DNA from: Mytilus californianus
Taxonomy: Eukaryota > Mollusca > Bivalvia > Mytilida > Mytilidae
Direction: 5' to 3'
Assembly: GCF_021869535.1 (NCBI RefSeq)
Contig: NW_026262679.1
Coordinates: 79,481,143 to 79,545,142, forward strand
DNA length: 64,000 nt
In this document: positions 11,894 to 22,559 of the stretch, piece after piece
Numbering within the stretch: the stretch's first letter is position 1
Layout: each line of letters opens with the position of its first letter
Notes under the pieces: model-generated
Database searches by the model: none
What the model was told of the DNA's origin: nothing
What the model saw: the letters and a program-made list of their open reading frames with translations, nothing else
Made by a program: the position numbers and the translations under genes

Positions 11894-12474
11894 ATAGATA
11901 ACAAATACAACATGCAATCTGATTTAAATTCAGATCTAGCTTAACTCGCGTGCTCGTACATATAAGCATACGAGGATAACGAAAACACATCTCTTCTATA
12001 TTTAGATTAGATTGTACAACATGCTAAACAAGAGGCAACCACTGTTTGTTCCATTCTGAAGTGCTATTTTGGAAATTAGAGGTAGCTTCCTGGCTAAGTC
12101 GAAATGTAAATGTGAAAACAGTCTTTGTTTTGAAGAAGTTTATGAAATGAATCATAATTATTTGTTTGTAGCCAGTGTGAAAATAGTTCAAAACCCTAAG
12201 CTATATTCGTTTTTGTTAATTGATTATTCCGAACTAAGACCGTTTTGGAAAATCAATTACACTGGTTTATATGGTTTGGTCATTGGCTATCATAATCGAG
12301 ATATGCTTGATCTCAATTTATTTATACCCCAGGCAACAAACTCAAAACAGACTTTTAGAGTAGAAACAATTTGAAACCTCAACTTTATACTTCTTTATCA
12401 GTTTGCTCAAACATTTCGTTTTATATGGATATTGATTTTAAGAAAAATAATTTTTTACTAAGTTGTCGCCAAAC

Positions 12475-12650
12475 ACGCTCTAGACCTCTGTCAACTAGAC
12501 CCTTTAAATTCGCTTATGACTCATATTGGCTCGACTCCTTGAAAACAAATTGACGGAATTCCCAAAAACTTGCACTGTTTCTTCTTTAGGTGGGACATGA
12601 AGTTGTGCACCAGCTGCTTCAACTTTTAATCTGATTTTATTTTGAGGGGG
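12475..12650. repeat. Family F repeat fragment
   Basis: GACGGAATTCCCAAAAACTTGCA and GGGACATGAAGTTGTGCACC, then TTTTAATCTGATTTT, recur in diverged form at 27630-27850. The 101-codon frame ending at 12374 just upstream has no recognisable domain. Confidence 0.45.
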
Positions 12651-13215
12651 AGGTGGGTTGTTTCACATACCGAAAACAAAAGAATTGACTTTGCCATTTA
12701 TAACTATATGTTTTGGAGAGGGAAGTCGACACACGTGACATTTGGAAAACTCACACATTTTTCTAAAGAAAATTAACATACGCATCTCTAATTTCATAAA
12801 AGAATCATGAATAGATAATACTCATCTTCCTGTTATTTTAAGTCTTTGGACAATTGCTTATCTATCCTCGCAAACCACATACCGGTAGTAATTTATGATA
12901 GTTTTCAATGTCAAACATCGAGGAATATATCAAACCTCAATTTGTTTTATTTCATTGACCATAATTTTTAAATAAATAGTGAGTTATCGTCTCAACTCCA
13001 AAGAAAATCACTCAGTGTCTGTAAATCTTTTCATATCTTTAGAATTATTTTAAGGACTCACACGCATATTCATTTATGAACTGTTTCGATGTGACGTGTG
13101 ACGCGTAATTTCTGCATTTAACATGTTTAACACACATAAAAGGTGCCTTTAAATTTCGTCTTAATTTCCATAGTCAACTTATATTTTTAAATAAGATTAA
13201 GTATTAAAAAAAGGA

Positions 13216-13365
13216 AGATGACATCATGTAGTATGTTTTCCAATGAGACAACTCTCCACTAGACGCACCAAGTGACGTAGAAGTTAACAGCTATACGTCA
13301 CCGTACGGCCTTCAACAATGAGCAAAACTCATACCGCATAGTAAGCTATAAAAGGCCCCGAAATG
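13216..13365 (-). mobile_element. Family A repeat, short copy
   Basis: Starts AGGAAGATGACATCATGTAG and runs through CCAATGAGACAACTCTCCAC and GTCACCGTACGGCC to TATAAAAGGCCCCGAAATG. It keeps the constant terminus and only ~150 bp of the family, consistent with strong 5' truncation. Confidence 0.75.
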
Positions 13366-13587
13366 CGATTCTAATTTAATTAGCTATTGATGTACGATAT
13401 CAATCAGTCTCGATGAACACTTATCCCTATAGAAACTGTTGGACGCTAATACATATTCATTAGATCAATTCATTACCTATTACGCAGGTGGCTATAGAAA
13501 AGAACAGATGTATTCCGAAAAAGACAGTAGGCATTTCCGGTATTCCGAAAGACTACAATATCAATTAGTATATACGAGGGTTCACGC

Positions 13588-13690
13588 AAAAACAAAAGAG
13601 CCTGGAATGGTGTAATTTTTAATCAACACCATTGTCCTATATTAGTTATATATAAAGTTGAATTTTTTTATTCGTCGTTTTTCCGACAGG
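13588..13690. repeat. Second copy of the 11098-11210 segment
   Basis: Matches the upstream copy over most of its length with small indels. Both copies sit upstream of the LINE relic. Confidence 0.75.
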
Positions 13691-14399
13691 ACCGAATACG
13701 AAAAACAAATAAAAATTTCAGAAAATTACCATGATTATATTTTTTTATTGAATGTATTATCCGTTAACCGAGTCCCTGTGTTAAAAGGCGGTAATCGAAT
13801 ATCATACTTGTCCGAAAACAGGCAAGGACTCTTATATAAATGGAGATCACACCATCAAGGTATATTGGAAAATTTCTAATACTGGACATGGACAGACGTG
13901 ATTGTTTACCACAGCTTGTAGATCTGTCTTTCATTGTGAACATTCTTATTTGCTTTAGAAGGTCAGTTTTTTTTTATTTTCTCTACTAATAATCTTAAAT
14001 TGTCATATAATTCAGAGTTATATTAAGACGAATGAATGGCAGAATGAATGAATGAGATTTTTGTAAAATCTGAAAAATACAATCTAAAATACATTAGAAA
14101 TGAGATAAAAAGATATTAAAATTCGTAAGAAATATAATTCTACATTAAATGGCGTAAATCAGACCAGAATAGTGTGTGTATTTTTTCTCATAACATACCA
14201 GAGTGAATTAAGGATAACATATACTTCCATTTCTACACATATCTTATACCAAATAAATATCTAAGTAGATTCTAAGACGATTTATCATTGAAACCATGCT
14301 TTTGTCATTTAGGTTTTACCATGAAATGCTGATGAAAACTCAATGAAAATATGAGCCAATTTACTATAGAAAGTGACAAATAAACGATGTAAACCGACT

Positions 14400-17245
14400 C
14401 TGGGATCTATGGAAAAATGCGGTAGAAAAATCCGCAATGTTAGCTATCGGTAAAGCCAAACCCGTGAAAAATTACGAAGACTTATGGGATAAAGAACTTG
14501 ATTATCTTCTAAAACAACGCCGCAACGCCAATAGATTAAACCGCACCCATAATAAATGTCATGCGCATGATGACGAAATTGGCAAAAGACTAAAAGAAAT
14601 TTATTTTAATCGGAAAGCACAAGTACAAAAGGCCATCAAACGAAAAGAACGCTCAGCTAAAATCCGACAGTTTAATGATAAATGTATAAATGCAAAAATA
14701 AAATGAAAGGGTTTTGGATTTTTCTTAAAATAAAACGAACCGATACAGGTCCTATAGAGCTTAATGATCCACATGATTCGGATAAAATTTTAACGGCTAC
14801 GGATGAGATAAATAATGCCCTGTCCAAGCATTTTAGTTCCATAGGTTCCTTTCAAAATGAAAACGATGAACTTGAAAAAGATGTTAAAACCCTTATTACA
14901 AATATTGACGAAAATATATTAATATCAGGATTCTCCCCTATCGGTGACTTTCGACGAAAATAAAATTTCACAGACTTTGAAAAGTCTCAAATCTGGAAAA
15001 GCCTGTGGTACTGATGGCATTCCTAACGAGTTCCTTATAAATATGGTGGGGACATCTTGTTGAACTCCCTTGTTCATATTTTTACAAAAATTACAGATCT
15101 AGAAACAATTCCAGATGAATGGCATAAAGGAATCATTATACCCATACACACAGGTGGGTCTGCACACTCTCTGAGTAATTACAGAGGTATAACTCTTACA
15201 TCAAATGTATATACGGTATACTGTAAGCTAATTGAATGTAATCTTATGGGTTAAATTGAAGATAAAGGGATACTTGGGGAAACCCAAGGTGCTTTCCGAA
15301 AAGTCAGGAGGGTGGAGGATCACATTTTTACACTTAACGGAATTTGTTCGATGAAAAAGTCAAGGAAGGAAAAGACTTTACTTGCCTACCTTGATTTTTC
15401 ATCGGCTTTCGATAAAGTTTGGCGGGATGGACTGTTCTATCTCCTATGGAAAAATGGTATACAGGGTAAATGCTGGAAGATTCTACGGGCACTATATAAA
15501 AATGTTAGCAATAAAGTTCTTTTTGGTAATTACGAGTCTGAATGGTTCGATCAAGAATTTGGTCTTAAACAAGGATGCGTCTTATCTCCTACACTTTTTT
15601 CCGTTTTAATGACTGACCTATGCGATATGCTGAAGGAGGCAAATTTGGGTATAAGCATTGCTTCTGAATAAATTAACTGTCTTCTTTTCGCTGATGACAT
15701 TGTCCTGTTAGGAAACACGGAAGATGAGCTACAAATTCTTTTAAACATAGCGCCTAAATTTGTCTCAAAATGGAGCTTAAAGTTTAATTCATCCAAGTCG
15801 AAGGTTCTGGTTACAGGTAAAAAGAAAGACTCAGATAAAAAATGATATATTGGGAATGATCTCATGGAAGAAGTAAATGAATATAAATATTTAGGCGTAT
15901 ATTTTTCAAGATCTCTTAAATCTACCTACCATATAGAGCAGTACCTGAAAGAAAATTTTCAACGGAAAATAAATCATGCAATTCGTATTTTAGGTGATCA
16001 TGGGGATTTCAATCGTATAAATGTTGGACATTCTGTGTGGATGTCGGCTATTCGACCATCACTGGCGTATGGATGTTCAGTATGGTTCCCGTCATCCCAG
16101 AAATGTATCGAATTACTAAAAGGTTTTCAATATAAAGTGGGAAAAATCATCCTAAACACAAAAATGAATATCCCTAAATGTGCGCTTCTAGCTGAATTTG
16201 GCTGGGAGTCAATAAATAGATTTATGGATAGACAAAGAATTGCATACTACGCTAGATTAAAAAAACCTGCCCGATAATCGGCTGTCTAAAATTATCCTAA
16301 ATGAAATTATACCTGTTACATGTAATGAATGGAAATATATAGAAAATATCGAAACTATTCTACAGACTGCGGGTCTTGACCATTATGCAAATGGAAACAT
16401 AAACGTAAATATCTTTCATAAACTTTATGGTAACGAAACGACCAATACTCAACTATCTAATAATATAGGAAAGAGTAGCCTAAACTTGTACTAATCCTTT
16501 GTGGTTGTTAAACGTAAGCAGCCGTATCTATCAAATGTTGAGGACTTACGCCCATCAAGGCTAAAATATTTGGCGAGAACGAATTGTCTGCCTATAAATG
16601 CAACGCTTCAACGAATGAATCTGATAACAAATAACGAGTGTCAGTTATGTTCCTCAAATGCGACTGAGAATATCTTTCACGTTATGTTAGACTGTCCTTC
16701 TTTCTCGGCTATCAGGAAAAGAACGAGTACTGACACACAAGCATGTTTCGAGAGTTTAAAAATGTATATCGTTTTTCAGAGTTGCCGCCCTTAACACAAA
16801 TACAGTTCATGATAGGTGATCTGGGTTAATTGTATTCTCCAAACTTAGGTAATAGTTTAGATAAGATCGTGAAAAAATACCTTGTAGACGTTATGAATGA
16901 ACGTTCTTTTCTACTTGATAAAATTTCCAATGTATAATATCTTGAACTTTGTGCGAACGTTTTTAGTTTCAAGATTGAAATTTTTAATCTTTTAGGGACG
17001 AAAGATTCCCAATTATATATGCATATGAAATTGTCACTGTAATGTACTTTTACGAAATAACCAATGTATTATGATATTTTAGCGTTAATGTATTTATTAG
17101 ACTTTTAAATATTTGCAAGCATCTTGTACCATTTTTATTACAATCATATAATGTTGTTTGTAAATACTACGATGTCTTTTTTGATGACGCAGGTGTCAGT
17201 ACCCCGCTGGCGCTTGCCCCCGTTGTAAAGGGGTAGTTTCACAAT
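14400..17245 (+). pseudogene. Non-LTR retrotransposon (LINE), 5'-truncated and decayed
   Basis: Several frames join into one retrotransposon polyprotein. In order: a Lys/Arg-rich region (14437-14706); a pre-RT region with KACGTDGIPNEFL-like text (~14998); IPDEWHKGIIIPIHTGGS and NYRGITL (15109-15204); the RT core LAYLDFSSAFDKVWRDGL (15382-15435) and GLKQGCVLSPTLFS (15563-15604); the catalytic FADD motif (LLFADDIVLLG, about 15682-15714); and NEYKYLGVYFS (15876-15908). A C-terminal cysteine/histidine motif, CQLCSSNATENIFHVMLDC (16648-16704), follows. In-frame stops at about 15252, 15669 and 15843, plus frameshifts near 14700, 14950 and 16270, show it is dead. No endonuclease domain is present. 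The 3' end probably lies near 17245, next to an AT repeat. The clade is not assigned. Confidence 0.9.
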
Positions 17246-17248
17246 AAT

Positions 17249-17265
17249 ATATATATATATATATT
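17249..17265. repeat. AT dinucleotide repeat at the LINE 3' end
   Basis: A TATATATATATATATAT run directly after AGTTTCACAATA, at the likely 3' end of the LINE. Confidence 0.75.
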
Positions 17266-17748
17266 GATGTGAAGATAAATGTTTTTAAACCAATAAGTAC
17301 ATTCAGTTGGTTTGCACTTCTTGTACGGTATGCATAGACTTGTTTTATTTTCAAGCTTTATGCTGTTGACGTGTAAGTGTAATATCTGGAAAAGACAATA
17401 CAGACGAGACAAAATATATTTATACAGTTACTGTATTGTTCATAGTACAAATTGGCTAATGTTTACAGTGTTGTTTTCTCACCAAAACCAGTGATTTAAG
17501 GCAAAAACGTGAAATCTTTTATTCACAAGTTTATTCACAGCTAAAACCGATAAAACCGATATTTAAGCTTAAATTAGAAACACACAAACATGGTGTGATT
17601 AAAATATTTACTTCCTTTGCAGATATTTCAATACTTTATTAATAATTCTCTTCTTCGAAATTGGAGGCCGAATATAGTAGAAGATTTCTGCAAAATAAGT
17701 TAAAACCCTTTGTTCAATAACGCGGTATTTCCCTACTTTCTGACTTAT

Positions 17749-19395
17749 AAAAAAAGAAGATGTGGTATGATTGACAATGAGACAACTCTCCACAATAGAC
17801 CAAATGACACAGAAATTAACAACTATAGGTCACCGTACGGCTTTCAACAATGAGCAAAGCCCATACCGCACAGTCAGCTATAAAAGGCCCCGAAATGACA
17901 ATGTAAAACAATTCAAACGAGAAAACTAACGGCCTAATCTATGTACAAAAAATGAACGAATAACAAATATGTAACACATAAACAAACGACAACTACTGAA
18001 TTACAGGCTCCTGACTTGGGACAGACACATACATACAGAATGTGGCGGGGTTAAACATGTTAGCGGGATCCCAACCCTCCCCTAACCTGGGACAGTGGTG
18101 TAACAGTACAACATAAGAACGAACTATAAAAATCAGTTGAAAGAGGCTTAACTCATCAGATGGATAAAAATACTAATACTACAAATACAAGTGAACGTGG
18201 CCGGGTACTTGTACATCCAAATAACAAAAAGACACTAAGTACAGATCTGAGAGTACTTGCAGTTACTGACAGCTAGTTCAAAGCCACTAACAACTAATAA
18301 AAAAAATCATGCATCTAAGACTAAATTATCAATCCGTACACATCCAACATTCAATAGATTTAGTGTAAAGACGTCATAAACAGTCAGAGAAAAACATGAC
18401 TTTGTGCAATGCCAAGATACAGGTATCGACAGATTGTAGATCCATAAATGTGTATATGTATATAACAATAATATTTAGTTTGTTTTTAATTTACTGATAA
18501 CACAATCAATATTAGTACCAAAAAAAACAATAATTAATGATCTAATTACAGTGTTGAATTGGAAACCTTTTAGAATAAGTTTATTTAAAGGATCGATAAG
18601 TTTACCAGGATTGTTTCTACATTTCCGTTACGATAAACAATATTGCCGTAAAAATGAGGATGTGCAATCCCGTTTGAAATAAGTTTTCTACAGGTACAAC
18701 CAAACTTCAAAACCAAATCTTTATATCTGTGGAAGAATTTAGTAAAGGTTTTAAGTAATTTGTGATAACGAAATCCCTGGCTTAATAATTTACCAGTAAT
18801 ACATAGATTACGTTCGTTAAAATCAAAAACGTCACAACAGACACGGGCATAGCGAACGAGTTGTGAAATATAAACACCGTAAGATAGTGCCCAAGGAACA
18901 TCACCATCCAAAAAGGGAAAATTAACAATAGGGAACGAAAAATCGTCCCTTTTGTCGTAAATTTTAGTGTGGAGTTTCCCGTGTAAAACCGAAATATCTA
19001 AGTCTAGGAAAGGACAGTTGTTACCGTTTAAATTTGATTTATTTAAAGTAAGTTCCTTTGGGTAAATTTCGGCAGTATATTGAGAAAACTCTTGATTATT
19101 TAACGAAAAAATATCATCAAGATAACGGTAAGTATTGTTGAATTTATCAATTAAATGCAATTTAGACGGATCTTTACTGAGTTTGGTCATAAACTGTGAT
19201 TCATAACAGTACAAAAACAAGTCTGCTATTAAAGGGGCGCAATTAGTGCCCAAAGGAATACCTACAACCTGTCGATAAACTTTGCTGCCGAAACGTATAT
19301 AAATATTATCAAGGAGAAAATTAACAGCTTCAATCATCTTATCACACCTCCAGTAAGTATATCTAGCATATTTACCTTTGTTAATTGTTCAGTTT
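17749..19395 (-). mobile_element. Penelope-like retroelement, 5'-truncated, with family A tail
   Basis: Read on the minus strand, an RT segment (19390 to 18585) is followed by about 160 bp of AT-rich sequence and then a full-length family A tail (18430 to 17749). The tail ends in the constant terminus CATACCACATCTTCTTTTT. The orientation fits one element whose 3' region is family A. Its 5' end is lost near 19390, where an in-frame TGA precedes the RT. That the other family A copies are truncated tails of such elements is inference. Confidence 0.65.
18585..19387 (-). pseudogene. Penelope-type reverse transcriptase, partial, frameshifted at its end
   Basis: The frame opens just after an in-frame TGA near 19388 (TINKGKYARYTYWRCDKM...) and the ATG at 19337 is not a special start. 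Visible RT features are RFGSKVYRQVVGIPLGTNCA and DLFLYCYESQF; the catalytic box TYRYLDDIFSLNN; and PFLDLDISVLHGKLHTKIYDKRDDFSFPIVNFPF, which resembles the post-catalytic part of this RT group. The frame ends at ETILVNLSIL, but another frame continues as RNNPGKLIDPLNKLILKG from about 18626. A small indel near 18620 therefore probably broke the C-terminus. Assignment to the Penelope-like group, perhaps its Naiad-type branch, rests on motif shape (YRQ..GIPLG, Y.DD) and is less certain than the RT call. Confidence 0.8.
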
Positions 19396-19691
19396 TTAAG
19401 AATCATATATGTACTCGATTTGCAAATGAATGTTTTTCATTAGATGATTTGACAATTTCTCTTAAATATTATATTTAATGATACATTCGTGCTCAAAAGT
19501 GTTGACTAGTATATTATAGAGTTCTCATTATTGTCCTAGTGCTTACCACAAGTTTCATGTGTACGCAGTTAGTGTACACCATTATATTTGTTACTAGTTT
19601 TTGTTTAAATGTCCAGGAAACATGCCAGGTAGTCGTTGTTTCTTGCTCTTTTGTCATTTCAAGAATTTGGTGTTATCGCTGATCTTAGGTA

Positions 19692-20185
19692 TAAAAATAA
19701 GAAGATGTGGTATGATTGCCAATGGGACCAGAGACCAAATTACATAGAAGTTAAAAACCTATAGGTCACCGTACGGCCTTCAACAATGAGCAAAACCCAA
19801 AACCGCATAGTCAGCTATAAAAGGCCCGAAATGACAAATGTAAAACAATTCAAACGAGAAAACTTACTGCCAGGTTTATGTACAAAACAAAGATCGAAAA
19901 ACAAATATGATATACAACAACAAATAACAACCACGGAAATACAGGCTCCTGACTTGGGACATGCACATAAAGAACATGGCGGGGTTAAACTAGTTTGATG
20001 GCACCAAACCCTCCCCCTAACCTGGGATAGTGGTGTAACAGTACCACATAAGAAAAAACTATAAAAATCAGTTGAAAAGGGCTTAACTCATCAGATCGAT
20101 ATAAAGCAGAAAGACATATAACAAAAACACAGACCGGACGTAGCAGGGTATTTATACATCCACACAACAAAAAAGACACAAGGTC
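19692..20185 (-). mobile_element. Family A repeat, long copy
   Basis: Starts AAAATAAGAAGATGTGGTATG and contains CACCGTACGGCC, ACAGGCTCCTGACTTGGGAC, GGCGGGGTTAAAC and CCCTCCCCCTAACCTGGGA. It matches 17749-18230 throughout and reads directly into an inverted piece of the same family. Confidence 0.85.
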
Positions 20186-20415
20186 TTGTTATTCTCTGAC
20201 TGTTAATGACGTCTTAACACTAAATCCAATGGATGTTGGATGTGTACTGAATGATATTTTAGTCTTGGATGCATGATTTGTTTATTAGTCGTTATTGGCT
20301 ATGAACTAGCTGTCAGTAACTGCGAGTACTCTCAGACCTGTATTTAGTGTCTTTTTGTTGCGTGGATGTATAAATACGCTGCCACGTCCTGTCTGTGTTT
20401 TTGTTATATGTCTGT
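20103..20415. repeat. Inverted junction within family A sequence
   Basis: Plus-strand text AGACATATAACAAAAACACAGAC (20112) and GTATTTATACATCCAC is mirrored by its reverse complement at 20350-20415 (GTGGATGTATAAATAC..., GTGTTTTTGTTATATGTCTG). The sequence between them (20200-20340) matches, in reverse, the 18230-18400 part of the tail. This is a head-to-head family A arrangement. Confidence 0.75.
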
Positions 20416-21830
20416 CAAAATTTGTCTGTAATCGGGATGACTTAGAGCTTGACACCTAATTTGACTATTTGCCTATCATTAAAGCTATGTTATATTGATC
20501 TCAAGATGTCTATTTGATTCCAGTCTGCTGCTAAGTAAGGAATATGTTTCGTATAATGTTTTCAGTATTTAAAACTAAACGTGTAATGCCAAATAAAGCA
20601 TACTAGTAGTTCTTTTATTCATTAAAGACATCTACTGTAGTTATGTTTTTTATAATGTTCTGCGTGTGTTTCAGGTATGAGTTGCATTTGTTCTTTATTT
20701 TATTTTATTTTATTTAACTATTACACTGCCTTTTATTGTTTTAGCTGGTATAATTATTGTAAAGACTTTTTTTTCAAAACGGGGCCATCTAATGGGAAAT
20801 AATGTTGTTTTTACATCGTATTATAGACCCAAAAAATAAAACATTTCCCTTACAAAAAGGAAAATTAATCTAAACCCATAAAAAATTGCATTCATTTTCA
20901 ATATAAGAATATTATCGCAGCATTCCGGATTTGTACCAGAGTCGATCTTCTATGGAAGATATTAAATGTTTCACTTTAATTTCATTTGACTACTCTACAG
21001 ATGAAAACGATCACTAGCAGACATTTGAATTGTGCATTCAGTAACTCCAAATTTCCCTAAAAAAATGTATCCATGTTCAAATCTTGAAATCGATCTGAGG
21101 ACGCCTTTGTTGTCAAAGAAAAACCAGGAAAGTGATATGTTCTCTTGAACATTTTTATTACGCATAGACGAGATAGATTGAAAAGATTTCATTGTACAAT
21201 AACAAAATGTTGTATGCACTATTGTAATAATGTGCAATTATTTGAAAATAATGAAAAGATTAATAATAGACTGACTGGCTGAATATTCAAGAATTGACGG
21301 TAGGATATGATTTTTGTAAATATGAATCAAAAGATTGTCTCGGGATATAAAAAAAAGTAATATAACAAAAATACCGAACTCTAAGGAAAATTCAAAACTA
21401 TACTAAATCTATTTTTACGAGGCTTAATAAATCGAGGCTCGCCGTGCAGTTTCGTTCTGTTTCGTGCCAATTACAAATAAAATTTATATTCCAGGCATAC
21501 ATGATTATGAAATTCTCCGAAAACAAACAAGGCTTTCTACGGTTCTACGGTAGCTTGTATCAGAAAGGTTGGTGTATTCGAATCAATTTGTCTACACAAC
21601 TAGCACAGCTTCAGTAAGTAGAATAATTAATTAGTTGTTCCTTGCTTAGCTTTAATTTAAATTAACTTTATTATATACGAATTGTTGCAATGTAAATTAT
21701 TGATTCACTTATAGGGTCTTTGCATCGGAATTAAACACATTTATTCTAAAACCAGTTGTTGGCATGACACGGGTTATGTTCTTCTCATATATTTTATGAC
21801 GGTATAATACTAAACCCCTAACAGGAGGGA
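20416..21830. other. No gene recognised
   Basis: AT-rich, with no supportable exons. A short family D-like phrase (AAAATACCGAACTCTAAGGA) is near 21369, and a donor-like CAGCTTCA|GTAAGT near 21612 could end an untranslated exon, but nothing else supports it. Confidence 0.4.
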
Positions 21831-22370
21831 TTGTGCCTGATATTCATATGATGAAGACATAATCTTTCAATCAGTTTAATTGAGGTCTGGAGCTGGCATG
21901 TCAGTAACTGCTAGTAGTTTGTTGTTATTTATGTATTATTGTCATTTTGTTTATTTTCTTTTGTTTCTTATTCTGACATCGGACTCGGACTTCTCTTATA
22001 CTGAGTTTTACTGTGCGTACTGTTGTGCGTTTGTTTTTTCTACATTGGCTAGAGGTATAGGGGGAGGGTTGAGATCTCAAAAACATGTTTAACCCCGCCG
22101 CATTTTTGCGCCTGTCCCAAGTCAGGAGCCTCTGGCCTTTGTTAGGCTTGTATCATTTTTAATTTTAGTTTCCTGTGTATAATTTGGAGTTTAGTATGAC
22201 GTCCATTATCACTGAACTAGTATACATATTTGTTTAGGGGCCAGCTGAAGGACGCCTCCGGGTGCGGGAGTTTCTCGCTGCATTGAAGACCCATTGGTGG
22301 CCTTCGGCTGTTGTCTGCTCTATTGTCGGGTTGTTGTCTCTTTGACACATTCCCCATTTCCATTCTCAAT
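21830..22370 (+). mobile_element. Family C repeat (retroelement tail type)
   Basis: Contains AGGGGGAGGGTTGAGATCTC, AACATGTTTAACCCCGCCGC, CCTGTCCCAAGTCAGGAGCC and CATTGGTGGCCTTCGGCTG, ending near CCCCATTTCCATTCTCAAT. The reverse-complement copy is at 47341-47700. Fragmentary frames (for example GRLRVREFLAALKTHWWPSA) are typical of decayed retroelement tails. Confidence 0.75.
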
Positions 22371-22537
22371 TTTATAACATTTATTGAATTATTAGTAACA
22401 AAGAAGAATAACTCCAATTCTACAACGAATTTTAAACAGCAGGAATTTCTGTTCAAAGCAAGAAGACTTTATTTAAGAAGGGAGAATGCGTATTAGTGGT
22501 ACTTAGATATATTGATATGCAAAAGACACAACAATTG

Positions 22538-22558
22538 TGGGGGGGGGGGGGGAGGGTT
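22538..22558. repeat. Poly-G tract
   Basis: A run of about 15 G followed by AGGGTTG. Confidence 0.85.
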
Positions 22559-22559
22559 G

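Noticed and set aside
12069-12374. 101-codon plus-strand frame
   Set aside because: No recognisable domain, no convincing splice or start context, and repeat sequence directly downstream.
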